A DNA stretch of 64,000 nucleotides from Rouxiella badensis (lineage in GTDB: Bacteria > Pseudomonadota > Gammaproteobacteria > Enterobacterales > Enterobacteriaceae): positions 54,805 to 118,804 of the forward strand of contig NZ_MRWE01000015.1 in NCBI RefSeq assembly GCF_002093665.1, read 5' to 3'. The notes under the pieces are model-generated. The model ran no database searches. It saw only the letters and a program-made list of their open reading frames with translations, and had not been told where the DNA came from. This document shows, in pieces, positions 55,983 through 64,000 of the stretch. Each line of letters starts with the position of its first letter. The first letter of the stretch is position 1. The position numbers and the translations under genes were made by a program.

Positions 55983-56740
55983 GCTATTTTTCACAATCCG
56001 GCTATGAGGTGCGCCTCGAATGGGGTATTGCCGCCGTCGAAAATTTGGCGCACGAGGTGGATTGCATTGTGATTATTGACGTGATGTCATTTTCAACCTG
56101 CGTGAGCATCGCCTGCGACCGCGGTGCCTTGCTGTTTCCTTATCCGTGGAAGGACCAGTCTGCGCAGGAATATGCGCGGCAAAAAGACGCCGAAGCGGCC
56201 CATGTTGACCGTCGTTTTTCCGGTCCGGGGTATACACTCTCCCCGCAGTCGCTGCTGAAACTGAGCGCAGGAAACCGACTGGTTTTGCCTTCACCCAACG
56301 GCTCGGCGACGACCTTCAAGGCTAAAGCCGTCGCTTCTGCCTCCACCGCCCTATTCTGTGGCAGTTTGAGAAACCTCAAGGCAACGGCGCGTGCCTGCCT
56401 TGGCTTTTCGAGGATTTTGCTGGTGCCGTGCGGCGAGAGATGGACCGACGGGAGTTTACGTCCGTCGCTTGAGGATCTCACCGCCGCGGGCGGCATCATT
56501 GCGCATCTGGCGGGCAAAACGCCGTCCCCGGAAGCAGAAGCTGCGGTGGCGGTATATCGAGCAACGCCGCTCGACCGTCTTCGTGAGTGCGCTTCCGCGC
56601 AAGAGTTAATTGAGCGTGGCTTTGCCGCTGACGTCGACCTGTGCCTCGAGCCCGACGTCAGCGACTTGGCCTGTCAGCTGGTTGATGATGCCTTCGTTGG
56701 TATCTCCGACGGCAAAACGCGGCTGATTTCAGGACCATAG
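55979..56740 (+). CDS. ComB-like 2-phosphosulfolactate phosphatase family protein
   Basis: A 253-residue protein of the ComB family, Mg-dependent phosphatases first defined in archaeal coenzyme M synthesis. Visible signatures are VDCIVIIDVMSFSTCVSIAC (Asp-rich strand), RLVLPSPNGSATTFKA and LLVPCGERWTDGSLRPSLED. The start is a GTG at 55979, with GAGG about 11 bases upstream, overlapping the stop of the ABC remnant. No ComA or ComC homologue lies nearby, so it does not indicate coenzyme M synthesis here and the true substrate is unknown. Its 3' end overlaps the convergent phosphoesterase gene by 67 bases. Confidence 0.82.
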   Translation: MSYFSQSGYEVRLEWGIAAVENLAHEVDCIVIIDVMSFSTCVSIACDRGALLFPYPWKDQSAQEYARQKDAEAAHVDRRFSGPGYTLSPQSLLKLSAGNRLVLPSPNGSATTFKAKAVASASTALFCGSLRNLKATARACLGFSRILLVPCGERWTDGSLRPSLEDLTAAGGIIAHLAGKTPSPEAEAAVAVYRATPLDRLRECASAQELIERGFAADVDLCLEPDVSDLACQLVDDAFVGISDGKTRLISGP

Positions 56741-57624
56741 CCATTAACCGTCAGCTCGCCGGCCTTGAGCTCGACCCTCGCAAACGGCAACCTGTCGGCA
56801 CCGTCAACCATCCCCTTAAGGGTGATAAAGTCGGTCTTGCCTATCCGCACATAGTTACCCTCATGGTCATGACCGGCGAAATAAGCGCGAACCCCATAGC
56901 GACACAGCAAATCAACCAGCTGGTCGCAGTTCCAGAGATTGTGTTTATTTTCCGGTGCCAGCGGGTAATGACCGAAGACCAGCACGGTCTCCTGTAGAGC
57001 CTGAGCTTCCTGCAGGGCCTGCTCTATCCAGGCAAGTTGCTGGCTGCCCACGGCACCGTTCCAGCTCTGCGCCTGCGGACGCTGCTGGTCAATCAGTTCA
57101 TTCAGAGCCTGTTGCGCTTTGTGGCGCTCCTCGCCGTTGCCTTCATTGCAATAAAGACTTAGATCGTTGCCGTCGATGACGATAAAACGGTATCCCGGTT
57201 GACTAAACTGGTAATAGCTCTTGGGCAACCCAAGCACCGGCGTCTGCTCAGCCAAATATTCAGTAATCACCTGCGCGTCGTGATTGCCGATAACCACCGC
57301 ATGCGGATGGCGCAGCGCGTCGTAAACGGGCAGCACGGCCGCAAAGCTTGACCAGTCGCGGTCAACCAAATCCCCCAACGTGACCACAAACTCCAGGCGA
57401 TGATCGTTGAGCTCGGTAATGGCCTTGGCGAGCTTGCACAGGCTGTTGCGATAAAAACGAGGATGACTGACGCCCGGCTCGGCGTCGGCGTACTGCGGGT
57501 CTGCTATCAGTCCAAAACGCAGCGTGGTGCTGGAATGCGCCACTTCTGCCAGTTCGGGCACCTCATAAAGTGCGGCGACGTGGCCCAGAATCTGGCGCTG
57601 TTCGGCGGTAAGGGAAATAGTCAT
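56674..57624 (-). CDS. Metallophosphoesterase, ADP-ribose/CDP-alcohol diphosphatase-like
   Basis: A 316-residue calcineurin-like phosphoesterase. The dimetal motifs are all present: GLIADPQYAD (DxQ variant of DxH), VTLGDLVDRD (GDxxD), VVIGNHDAQ (GNHD), VFGHYPLAPENK and YFAGHDHEGNYV (GHDH). The pattern resembles Mn-dependent ADP-ribose/CDP-alcohol diphosphatases. I start it at the ATG at 57624 (MTISLTAEQ) with AGGAGAA upstream. It is the last gene of the Ugp-like ABC operon, 14 bases after a permease gene, where E. coli has the phosphodiesterase UgpQ. A role in breaking down the imported phosphodiester is therefore likely. Confidence 0.87.
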   Translation of the reverse strand: MTISLTAEQRQILGHVAALYEVPELAEVAHSSTTLRFGLIADPQYADAEPGVSHPRFYRNSLCKLAKAITELNDHRLEFVVTLGDLVDRDWSSFAAVLPVYDALRHPHAVVIGNHDAQVITEYLAEQTPVLGLPKSYYQFSQPGYRFIVIDGNDLSLYCNEGNGEERHKAQQALNELIDQQRPQAQSWNGAVGSQQLAWIEQALQEAQALQETVLVFGHYPLAPENKHNLWNCDQLVDLLCRYGVRAYFAGHDHEGNYVRIGKTDFITLKGMVDGADRLPFARVELKAGELTVNGYGPEISRVLPSEIPTKASSTS

Positions 57625-57638
57625 AATCGTTCTCCTGC

Positions 57639-58481
57639 TTAGCGAATGCCGGCGCGCATGAATGACTGCACGAACTGACGTTGGAATACCAGAAACAGCA
57701 GCAACAGCGGCAAGGATGTCATGATGGTGGCGGCACCTATCAAGGCCCACTGCACGCCCTGTTCAGGGGCAGAAAACAGCTGAAGCCCGACGGTCAGAGG
57801 GCGAACCTTAACCGAATCGGTAATGACCAGCGGCCACAGAAAATCGTTCCAGTGAAAACTTATCGAAACCAGCGCGAAAGCAATGTATATCGGTTTGGCG
57901 AGCGGAATATAAATCCGCCGCAGGATATAAAACCGGCTGGCACCTTCGACGATCGCCGCCTCTTCGAGCACCAACGGAATACTTTTAAACGTCTGACGTA
58001 GCAGGAAAATTGCAAACGCCGAAGCAAAGTAAGGCAGTGCGATGCCTAACAGGCTGTCGCGCAGGCCCAGCGCGCCGATAGTCTGGTAGTTATTGAGAAT
58101 CAGCACGTCGGGACTTATCATCAACTGCAGCAAAATGAGCGAAAATATAATCCCCGCGCCCTTGAGGCGAAAACGCACCAACGCATAGGCCGCCATTGTC
58201 GCCAGAATCAGTTGACACACTACAATCATCAGCACCAGCAGCGTGGTATTAAGGAAATAGCGACCGAAAGGTGCGGCCTGCCAGGCGTGCACAAAGTTCT
58301 GCATGGTCAAAGGCGCCAACAGCGAAAAACTGCCCTGCTCCGAGGCTGGGTGGATAGCCACCCACAGCGACAGTAGAATAGGTAAAAACCACAGCAGCGC
58401 CGCACAACAAATTGCCAGATTAAGACACAGGCGAACGTAGGAAAAGGGACGCGCCGGAGATACCGTCATCGTTAAACTCAT
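57639..58481 (-). CDS. ABC importer permease, UgpE/MalG type
   Basis: A 280-residue inner-membrane permease with six predicted helices and the MalG-type EAA loop EEAAIVEGASRFYILRRIYI near residue 190. It forms the transmembrane pathway with the partner permease upstream, whose stop it overlaps by four bases. The carbohydrate-uptake-1 family also covers glycerol-3-phosphate and glycerophosphodiester importers, which the ATPase and the downstream phosphoesterase favour here. Confidence 0.92.
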   Translation of the reverse strand: MSLTMTVSPARPFSYVRLCLNLAICCAALLWFLPILLSLWVAIHPASEQGSFSLLAPLTMQNFVHAWQAAPFGRYFLNTTLLVLMIVVCQLILATMAAYALVRFRLKGAGIIFSLILLQLMISPDVLILNNYQTIGALGLRDSLLGIALPYFASAFAIFLLRQTFKSIPLVLEEAAIVEGASRFYILRRIYIPLAKPIYIAFALVSISFHWNDFLWPLVITDSVKVRPLTVGLQLFSAPEQGVQWALIGAATIMTSLPLLLLFLVFQRQFVQSFMRAGIR

Positions 58482-59389
58482 TGATAATGCGCCCTCTTGT
58501 CCAGCAGGTTGAACTTAATTAGGGCGATAGCGCCCAAAATAACCAGTAAAACCACCGTCATTGCCGACGCTGACGGCAGGTCCCAGAAACTAAACGCCGT
58601 GCGATAGATATAAAATAGCAGCAGGCTGGTGCTGTTGTCCGGGCCGCCGTTGGTCATGGCAATCACCTGGTCGACGATGCGAAAGGCATTCATCGAGGCG
58701 TTAATCAGGATGAACAACGTGGTCGGCATCAGCAGTGGCCACTGAATACGACGGAAGAAATAGGCGCGTGAAGCCCCTTCTATCTCCGCGGCTTCAGCCA
58801 GTCGCGGGTCAATCTGCTGTAATGCTGCCAGATAAAAAATCATGAAAAATCCCGCCTCACGCCAAACCGAGACCACCATCAGGCTATAGAGCGCGGTGCC
58901 CGGTTCGCCAAGCCAGTTGACCGCTGGCAGCGAGAAAAATGACAACAGCTGGTTAAGCAGCCCCAGCTGCGGGGTATAAAAAAACAGCCAAAGATTGGCA
59001 ATAGCCACCATCGGTAGCAACGAGGGAATGAAAAAGGCGGCGCGGACCAAGGCATTGCCTCTCAGGCGGCGATTCACCGCCAGCGCCATCATCAGTGCCA
59101 GCCCGACGGCCAGCGGAATGGTAATGACCGCGTAAAGCAGATTATTGCGCAGCGATAACATGAAGGTGTCGTCGTCCAGCAGCGCGCGGTAGTTATCCAG
59201 CCCGACAAAGTGGGCCGGATGACCGCCGCGAGCCGCGCTAAACACGCTTTCCCAAACCGTTGCCAGCGCCGGATAGTGGGTAAAAAGCAGCAACAACCCC
59301 AGCGCAGGAAGTATCAGCAGATAGCCATAGAGCGGGAGAGACAACCCTTTGTTGCGGGCTATCGGGGCAACGGTATGCAGCGTGCTCAT
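58478..59389 (-). CDS. ABC importer permease, UgpA/MalF type
   Basis: A 303-residue permease with six helices. The N-terminal LLILPALGLLLLFTHYPALA and LDNYRALLDDDTFMLSLRNN are typical of UgpA-like proteins. The EAA loop is AEAAEIEGASRAYFFRRIQW. It lies ten bases after the binding-protein gene and overlaps the partner permease gene by four bases. Confidence 0.92.
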   Translation of the reverse strand: MSTLHTVAPIARNKGLSLPLYGYLLILPALGLLLLFTHYPALATVWESVFSAARGGHPAHFVGLDNYRALLDDDTFMLSLRNNLLYAVITIPLAVGLALMMALAVNRRLRGNALVRAAFFIPSLLPMVAIANLWLFFYTPQLGLLNQLLSFFSLPAVNWLGEPGTALYSLMVVSVWREAGFFMIFYLAALQQIDPRLAEAAEIEGASRAYFFRRIQWPLLMPTTLFILINASMNAFRIVDQVIAMTNGGPDNSTSLLLFYIYRTAFSFWDLPSASAMTVVLLVILGAIALIKFNLLDKRAHYQ

Positions 59390-59399
59390 CTCAGTGCCC

Positions 59400-60680
59400 T
59401 TATTGATAAGACTTTAGCAAACGGTCGGCCTGCTTCTGTGCCGAGGCGAGGGCTTCTTCAGGTGATTTAGTCTGCGTGACCGACGCCTCGATGGCGTGGT
59501 TGAGCAACTCCTGAATCTGCACGCTGTTATAGGTTGAGAGTTCCGGCTGCGAGTATTTGAGTTGCTCGCGTGCGACTAACGCCTGAGGCACTTTCTGCAC
59601 GTAATTTTTCATGATGTCAGTCTCCCAGGCGGCCGGAGACGTCGCCACATAGCCGGTCGCGATGCTCCAGCGAGCGGCCTGTTCAGGCGCAGAGACCCAC
59701 TGAATAAATTCCAGTGCGGCTTTTTGCTGCGCTGGAGTGCCATTTTTGAAGATATACAAATTGCCGCCGCCGGTCGGGCTGCCGCGCTGGGTTTTCTCAG
59801 GCAGCATGGCGACGCCGAACGGGAATTTAGCGTTGTCATGCACCGTCGTCAGGTTGCCGGTCGTCGTGACCATCATTGCCGTCTTGCCGTCGATAAAGTC
59901 CTGCGGTGTGGTGCCCCAGGCAATGGCCCCCTTCGGCGATACGCCATCTTTCTGCTCCAGATCGGTCAACCAGTGCAGCGCTTCAACGGTGGCAGGGGTA
60001 TTAAAGGTGACCGCCGTGCCTTTGCCGTTGTCCAGACGTGCACCATTAGTCGCCGCGATACCCTGGAAGTTCCAGTAACCGTTTGGTGTTGAAGGAATTT
60101 CAATGCCCCATTGTTTGACGTCGTTGCCGTCACGCACGGTCAGTTTCTTGCCGAAATCGGCCACTTCCTGCCAATTTTTAGGCGCGGCGTCGGCGTTAAG
60201 CCCCGCCTTCTCAAAAGCCTGTTTATTCCAGTACAGCACCACCGTTGAACGCTGGAACGGAATGCTCCACACCTTGCCGTCAATGTGACGAATAAAGGCC
60301 GGGTAGAATCCGTCAATCCATGCCTTACCCGCTGCGCCATTCGCCAGGTCGCTCACCGGCACAATGGCACCGGCGTCAATCAATGAATAGGCTTCAATAT
60401 CGCCGATTACCGCCATCTGCGGCGCATTGCCTCCACGAAACGCGGTCAGTGCCTTAGTCACCGTGGTCGCATAGTCACCGGTGTAAACCGGCTGAATGCT
60501 GACCTCAGGATGAGTTTTCTCGAAATCGGCAACCAGGCCGTCAACGGTATGGCTGATTTTCCCGCCGACGGCTATCGGATAATACATTTGCAGTTTAACG
60601 GTATCGGCCGCGAAGGCAGAGGTCGTAGAAAGCAGCAGAACCGCGGCAGCCAAACGTGATAAGCGCATTGAAACAGGCAT
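59400..60680 (-). CDS. ABC importer substrate-binding protein, UgpB-like
   Basis: A 426-residue periplasmic binding protein of family 1. The signal peptide MPVSMRLSRLAAAVLLLSTT is probably cleaved after AFA near residue 24. UgpB-like features are VKLQMYYPIAVGGKISHTVDGL, QPVYTGDYATTVTKALTAFR and SPTGGGNLYIFKNG. The closest known type binds sn-glycerol-3-phosphate or glycerophosphodiesters; an exact ligand cannot be read from the sequence. The ATG at 60680 has AAGGGAAA upstream. It follows the ATPase gene after 43 bases. Confidence 0.9.
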   Translation of the reverse strand: MPVSMRLSRLAAAVLLLSTTSAFAADTVKLQMYYPIAVGGKISHTVDGLVADFEKTHPEVSIQPVYTGDYATTVTKALTAFRGGNAPQMAVIGDIEAYSLIDAGAIVPVSDLANGAAGKAWIDGFYPAFIRHIDGKVWSIPFQRSTVVLYWNKQAFEKAGLNADAAPKNWQEVADFGKKLTVRDGNDVKQWGIEIPSTPNGYWNFQGIAATNGARLDNGKGTAVTFNTPATVEALHWLTDLEQKDGVSPKGAIAWGTTPQDFIDGKTAMMVTTTGNLTTVHDNAKFPFGVAMLPEKTQRGSPTGGGNLYIFKNGTPAQQKAALEFIQWVSAPEQAARWSIATGYVATSPAAWETDIMKNYVQKVPQALVAREQLKYSQPELSTYNSVQIQELLNHAIEASVTQTKSPEEALASAQKQADRLLKSYQ

Positions 60681-60723
60681 GGTTTTCCCTTCAGTAAGTA
60701 AAAGTAAAATCAAAAATAAGCCC

Positions 60724-61827
60724 TTAAACAGCGAGTTTTTCTTCCATCGCCAGCACGTTTTCTTCGACGGGATAACAGCGTTTGCCGTTGGCGGTAGAGA
60801 AGAAATATTGTGCCGATGTCAGCCAATGTAGCCCGACAATGCTCCCTTCGTTGAGAGGGCACATCCCCGGAATTTTTACCGTTAGCGTGGCCTGGCACTG
60901 CGCAATCTTGCACACCACCAGCGTGTCGGACCCCATATATTCGTAGCTCAGCACTTTGCCTTTCAGTTCGGTACTGTCTGGCGCACAGAGCTGAATATCC
61001 TCCGCACGCAGCCCGAGGCTCAGCGCAGAAAGCGCATAATCCTCTACAACGGGCACGCGCAGGTCGCCCAACTGGTGCTGCGCCTGTTTGCGAGTCAGCG
61101 GCAGAATGTTCATCGGCGGTGCGCCAATAAATTGGGCAACGAAAACGGTGGCGGGATTGTTATATAGGTTGTCAGGCGTGTCCTGCTGCTCGATGCTGCC
61201 GTCGTTGAGCAGGATAATCTTGTCGGCCATGCTCATGGCCTCGGTCTGATCGTGGGTAACGTAGATAAGGGTCAGGCCCAATTTCTTCTGCAGCGCACGT
61301 ATCTCGCGGCGCATGCTCTGGCGCAGCTTGGCATCAAGATTAGACAGCGGTTCGTCCATCAGACACAGCTTGTTATTGGCGATGACCGCACGCCCCAGCG
61401 CCACGCGCTGCTGCTGCCCACCCGAAAGCTGAGACGGCAGTCGGTCAAGCAGCGTATCCAGCTCCATCAGCCTCGCAACTTCCTCCAGACGTGAAGCAAA
61501 CTGACGTTTGTCCTCTCCACGCGCCTTAAGGCCAAAAAGCAGGTTTTCGCGCACGTTGAGGTGAGGAAACAGCGCATAGGACTGGAAGACCATCGACAGT
61601 TTGCGCTGCGACGGCGTTAGCCGCGTCACGTCTTGCTGCTGGAGGTGAATAGCACCCTTGTCGGCAAACTCCAGTCCGGCAATGGTGCGTAGCATGGTGG
61701 ACTTTCCGCAGCCGGAAGGCCCGAGCAAGGCAACGAACTCCCCCTCTTTAACCTCAAAACTGACGTCATTGAGTGCAGTCTTGCTGCCCCAAACCTTGCT
61801 GATGTTGTGAAGTGACAAATAGCTCAT
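60724..61827 (-). CDS. ABC importer ATPase, UgpC/MalK type
   Basis: A 367-residue ATPase. Walker A is GPSGCGKST, the Q-loop is FQSYALFPHLNV, the signature is LSGGQQQR, Walker B is LCLMDEPLSNLD and the switch His is in YVTHDQTEAM. A C-terminal TOBE-type regulatory domain of about 130 residues follows (from about 235). It is the first gene of the operon, an order unlike E. coli ugpBAECQ. I start it at the ATG at 61827 because MSYLSLHNISKVWG aligns with UgpC; the ATG at 61839 is also possible and neither has a strong ribosome site. Confidence 0.92.
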   Translation of the reverse strand: MSYLSLHNISKVWGSKTALNDVSFEVKEGEFVALLGPSGCGKSTMLRTIAGLEFADKGAIHLQQQDVTRLTPSQRKLSMVFQSYALFPHLNVRENLLFGLKARGEDKRQFASRLEEVARLMELDTLLDRLPSQLSGGQQQRVALGRAVIANNKLCLMDEPLSNLDAKLRQSMRREIRALQKKLGLTLIYVTHDQTEAMSMADKIILLNDGSIEQQDTPDNLYNNPATVFVAQFIGAPPMNILPLTRKQAQHQLGDLRVPVVEDYALSALSLGLRAEDIQLCAPDSTELKGKVLSYEYMGSDTLVVCKIAQCQATLTVKIPGMCPLNEGSIVGLHWLTSAQYFFSTANGKRCYPVEENVLAMEEKLAV

Positions 61828-61912
61828 GAGGCTCTGCATCTCTGCAATGAGTGATTGGCATAAGCTAGCGAGTCGAGATGACCTTTTTATGACGGGGAAA
61901 TGACGCTTAGGC

Positions 61913-61953
61913 GAAAACGTCAGTCTCCTGCCAACAGGCGCGGGAGACTGACA
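61913..61953 (-). terminator. Terminator hairpin after the tannase-family gene
   Basis: GTCAGTCTCC at 61919-61928 pairs with GGAGACTGAC at 61943-61952 across a 14-base loop. On the minus strand it is followed by GTTTTC. It lies 14 bases after the stop at 61967, between that gene and the ABC operon. Confidence 0.65.
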
Positions 61954-61966
61954 ATGGGGAGTTTAC

Positions 61967-63781
61967 TTATTCAATAAACTGATAGGGTTTAAAGAAGTCC
62001 TGACCCAACCAGGGATACTGGGTCGGCACCGTTTTCAGGCGTTTACGTTTGTAGCTTGCCGCCGAATTAACGTCGCCTTTGCCGCTGTAGACCGCATAAA
62101 ACGGATAAGGATACACCGGGCGCGAAGCCGCCCCCTGAGCCAGCGTTTCAAGCGTGATCCCTTGGCTTCTTGGCGGCACAGCCTGCGGTGCACCTTTGCC
62201 CGGCGCGCCACCCGGCTGGCCGAAGCGGGTGGTTGCCTTCTGCGCCGCCTGATAGCTGATAATGACGTCGGGGGCGATGCCCTGCTCCACCCAGTTCATC
62301 ATCGGGCTAATGAGGTCCATCTGGCTTGGCCCTTCCCCACCCGAACAGTGGTGCATGCCGGGGAACAAATACAGTCGCTCAAACTTATCGCGGGTTGCGC
62401 CACCCATCGTGTCCGCCAACGCCTGATGATAAGCCAGCGTGTTGGCCGGTGAAATATGGCCGTCCGCCCAGCCGTGCCAGAGAATCAGCTTGCCGCTCGC
62501 CTCGTAGAACGCTTTCAGGTCTGGGTTGGTCGCGTCATACAGTGGATGCAGTTTCGCCAGCTCGGACAAGCCGACTTTATTGAACTGCACGTCGTTGAGC
62601 GTGAGGGTTTTCGACGGATTCTTCACATAAGCCAGATATTGCAGGGTGTTCAGCGCTATCGTCTTACTGAAGTTAGGCGCATCGGCCGTGGCGGGTATAA
62701 AGGAGGCGCCCCACGCCAGTTCTGATCCCGGCATTGGGCCACCGACAATCAGTTTCTGACCGCTTTGCGGGTCTTTCGGCCCTTCGTATATTTTACGCAA
62801 TGCGGTAATTTCAGCCTCGGAGAGACAGTTCTGCGTGTCCTTGCTTCCCGCTTTGCAACTCAGCACCTGAGGGTCGAAATGACAGCTCTGCGGGTCGGAG
62901 ATCAGACCATCAACCTGCCCGTCTTCGGCGTCACACTGTGCCAGCACCGCGTTGTGGATGAGCGGCAAACGCGAGGACAGAATGACAGGTTTGCCCTCGG
63001 CACCGGTGTTGGCCAGCACCAGCCAGGCGTTGAATATCGCGTTTTGCACCTGAAGGTTCATGGCCGGTGCACCGGCGATAATACCGTTGAAATCGTCAGG
63101 ATAGCGCTGCGCTTCCATCAGCGCTTCGCGTCCGCCGTCAGAGCAGCCGTTAAAATATGAATAACTTGGACCGCGACCATAATAGGCGGCGATCAGCTGT
63201 TTGGAGACCAGTGCGGTGAGATGCTGGGCGCGATAGGCAAAGTCGACGCGCTTTTGCGCAGAATTGCCAAAGGCGTCGTCATCCATGCCGTGGCCCATAT
63301 CGGTGGCACCTATCACAAAGCCGTTTGCATTAAGCGGCGTACAGCCTGCCGCAGCTCCAACCTCAGTTCGGATGCTCCCGCAAAGGCCACCGCAGCCAAT
63401 CTGCATATAACGCTGTATCCAACGGGTGGTTGGCAGCATGACCCTAAAGCCAACAGCCGGGCTTAACACACCGTCAACCTGGCAAAATGTGCTGCCATTG
63501 GTCTGCGTTTCTTTCGCCGAGATAATGTGGCTTCCCTCTCCACCGAGGGCAGTAAGGTCGGTTTTAGTCAGTGCCGAACAGTCGATGACCGATTTTACCG
63601 CAGGCAAAATAAGTCCGGCAGGCGTCAGACTTGTTACAGCGGCAGCAGGTTGATTTGTTACATGTTTAGAGGGGCCAGAGGCAGGCACGTTTTGTTGTGC
63701 AGCCTCGGTCATTGTGACCAAGGTAAACAATGAAAATACCGCGACACCTTGCCAGAGTCGAGTAAAGCTTTTTGAAATCAT
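61967..63781 (-). CDS. Secreted tannase/feruloyl esterase family hydrolase
   Basis: A 604-residue exported esterase. The signal peptide spans about residues 1-27 (MISKSFTRLWQGVAVFSLFT, cleavage near TEA-AQ). The catalytic set of the tannase family is complete: nucleophile Ser214 in FNGCSDGGREALMEA, Asp in LWHGWADGHISPANT and His in FPGMHHCSGGEGP. The flanking cysteines of the CS-D-HC motif are present. It should hydrolyse galloyl, feruloyl or similar aryl esters from plant material outside the cytoplasm. I start it at the ATG at 63781 with AAGGAAGGGG upstream; the reading from 63805 needs TTG. It is monocistronic. Confidence 0.92.
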   Translation of the reverse strand: MISKSFTRLWQGVAVFSLFTLVTMTEAAQQNVPASGPSKHVTNQPAAAVTSLTPAGLILPAVKSVIDCSALTKTDLTALGGEGSHIISAKETQTNGSTFCQVDGVLSPAVGFRVMLPTTRWIQRYMQIGCGGLCGSIRTEVGAAAGCTPLNANGFVIGATDMGHGMDDDAFGNSAQKRVDFAYRAQHLTALVSKQLIAAYYGRGPSYSYFNGCSDGGREALMEAQRYPDDFNGIIAGAPAMNLQVQNAIFNAWLVLANTGAEGKPVILSSRLPLIHNAVLAQCDAEDGQVDGLISDPQSCHFDPQVLSCKAGSKDTQNCLSEAEITALRKIYEGPKDPQSGQKLIVGGPMPGSELAWGASFIPATADAPNFSKTIALNTLQYLAYVKNPSKTLTLNDVQFNKVGLSELAKLHPLYDATNPDLKAFYEASGKLILWHGWADGHISPANTLAYHQALADTMGGATRDKFERLYLFPGMHHCSGGEGPSQMDLISPMMNWVEQGIAPDVIISYQAAQKATTRFGQPGGAPGKGAPQAVPPRSQGITLETLAQGAASRPVYPYPFYAVYSGKGDVNSAASYKRKRLKTVPTQYPWLGQDFFKPYQFIE

Positions 63782-64000
63782 TAAACCCCTTCCTTTTTGG
63801 GCCAACTAATTAGAAATCAATACTAAGAGCTTTGAAACAAATTAATAGTAGACCTTTATAGGCAACAGGTAATTTTTTTAGTCGGGTATGATACAAAATG
63901 TGTATTGATAACTCATGGATAAATCTCGAGATTCATTAAAAATAATCTTTATCTTTACTCCTTAATATTTAATAATCCAAAATTTTCGATTTCTTTACAC
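63782..64000. other. AT-rich upstream region at the right edge
   Basis: This final stretch is AT-rich and holds the ribosome site and presumably the promoter of the tannase-family gene. No ORF, RNA gene or clear operator is visible before the window ends. Confidence 0.4.

Overview
The window looks like a chromosomal segment of a gammaproteobacterium of the order Enterobacterales, probably Yersiniaceae or a close relative. The clues are a SupH/YbiV-type phosphatase, an Enterobacterales-length AMP nucleosidase, PptA, an AscG-type repressor with an AscG-like operator, SetB-like and Ugp-like transport genes, and enteric-style promoters with CRP sites. The genus cannot be fixed from the sequence. 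I found no rRNA, tRNA, CRISPR array or intact insertion sequence. Most of the segment is accessory metabolism and transport, broken by patches of AT-richer, probably imported DNA.

Layout. 1-2153: 5' part of a sugar phosphatase and a divergent FucP/GluP-type sugar permease. 2209-3018: two small AT-rich orphan genes. 3199-8210: a tripartite drug efflux operon (EmrB-type MFS, HlyD adaptor, OprM-type channel) behind a LysR gene. 8435-9214: a stand-alone YrdC/Sua5-domain gene. 9277-17968: the most striking locus, a one-strand operon encoding a SetB-like exporter, an ATP-grasp ligase, an HpgT-type aminotransferase, DpgA (type III polyketide synthase), DpgB, DpgC, DpgD and a LysR regulator. It appears complete for 3,5-dihydroxyphenylglycine (Dpg), a residue known from actinobacterial glycopeptide antibiotics. 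Here the operon contains no NRPS but has its own ATP-grasp ligase and exporter, suggesting an undescribed small Dpg amide or dipeptide.

18261-23106: phosphate transporter, membrane-anchored MsrA, flavin-reductase-like protein, ClC channel and PptA. 23278-33933: a locus holding every function of the Bacillus yxeKLMNOPQR set (LLM monooxygenase, GNAT, polar amino-acid ABC importer, M20 amidohydrolase, MmgE/PrpD, Fe-ADH) plus a BisC-type molybdoenzyme. It probably scavenges or detoxifies S-modified cysteines. A second, smaller LLM-GNAT-LLM operon lies at 49954-52894. 34195-35655: AMP nucleosidase. 35745-42938: a 2397-residue putative toxin or effector whose ribosome-binding site lies inside a long nested hairpin. 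43069-49318: a beta-glucoside PTS operon (IIB, IIC, IIA, two GH1 phospho-beta-glucosidases) with a divergent AscG-like repressor, a matching operator and a CRP site.

52949-55982 is a decaying AT-rich patch: a frameshifted GT25 glycosyltransferase, a GT9 heptosyltransferase-type gene, a small orphan gene with a CRP-type promoter, and an internally deleted ABC exporter. The exporter remnant is still coupled to an orphan ComB-like phosphatase gene. 56674-61827 is a Ugp-like ABC importer operon with a metallophosphoesterase in the place where E. coli has UgpQ. 61967-63781 is a secreted tannase/feruloyl-esterase-family enzyme. The final 220 bases are AT-rich and non-coding as far as I can see.
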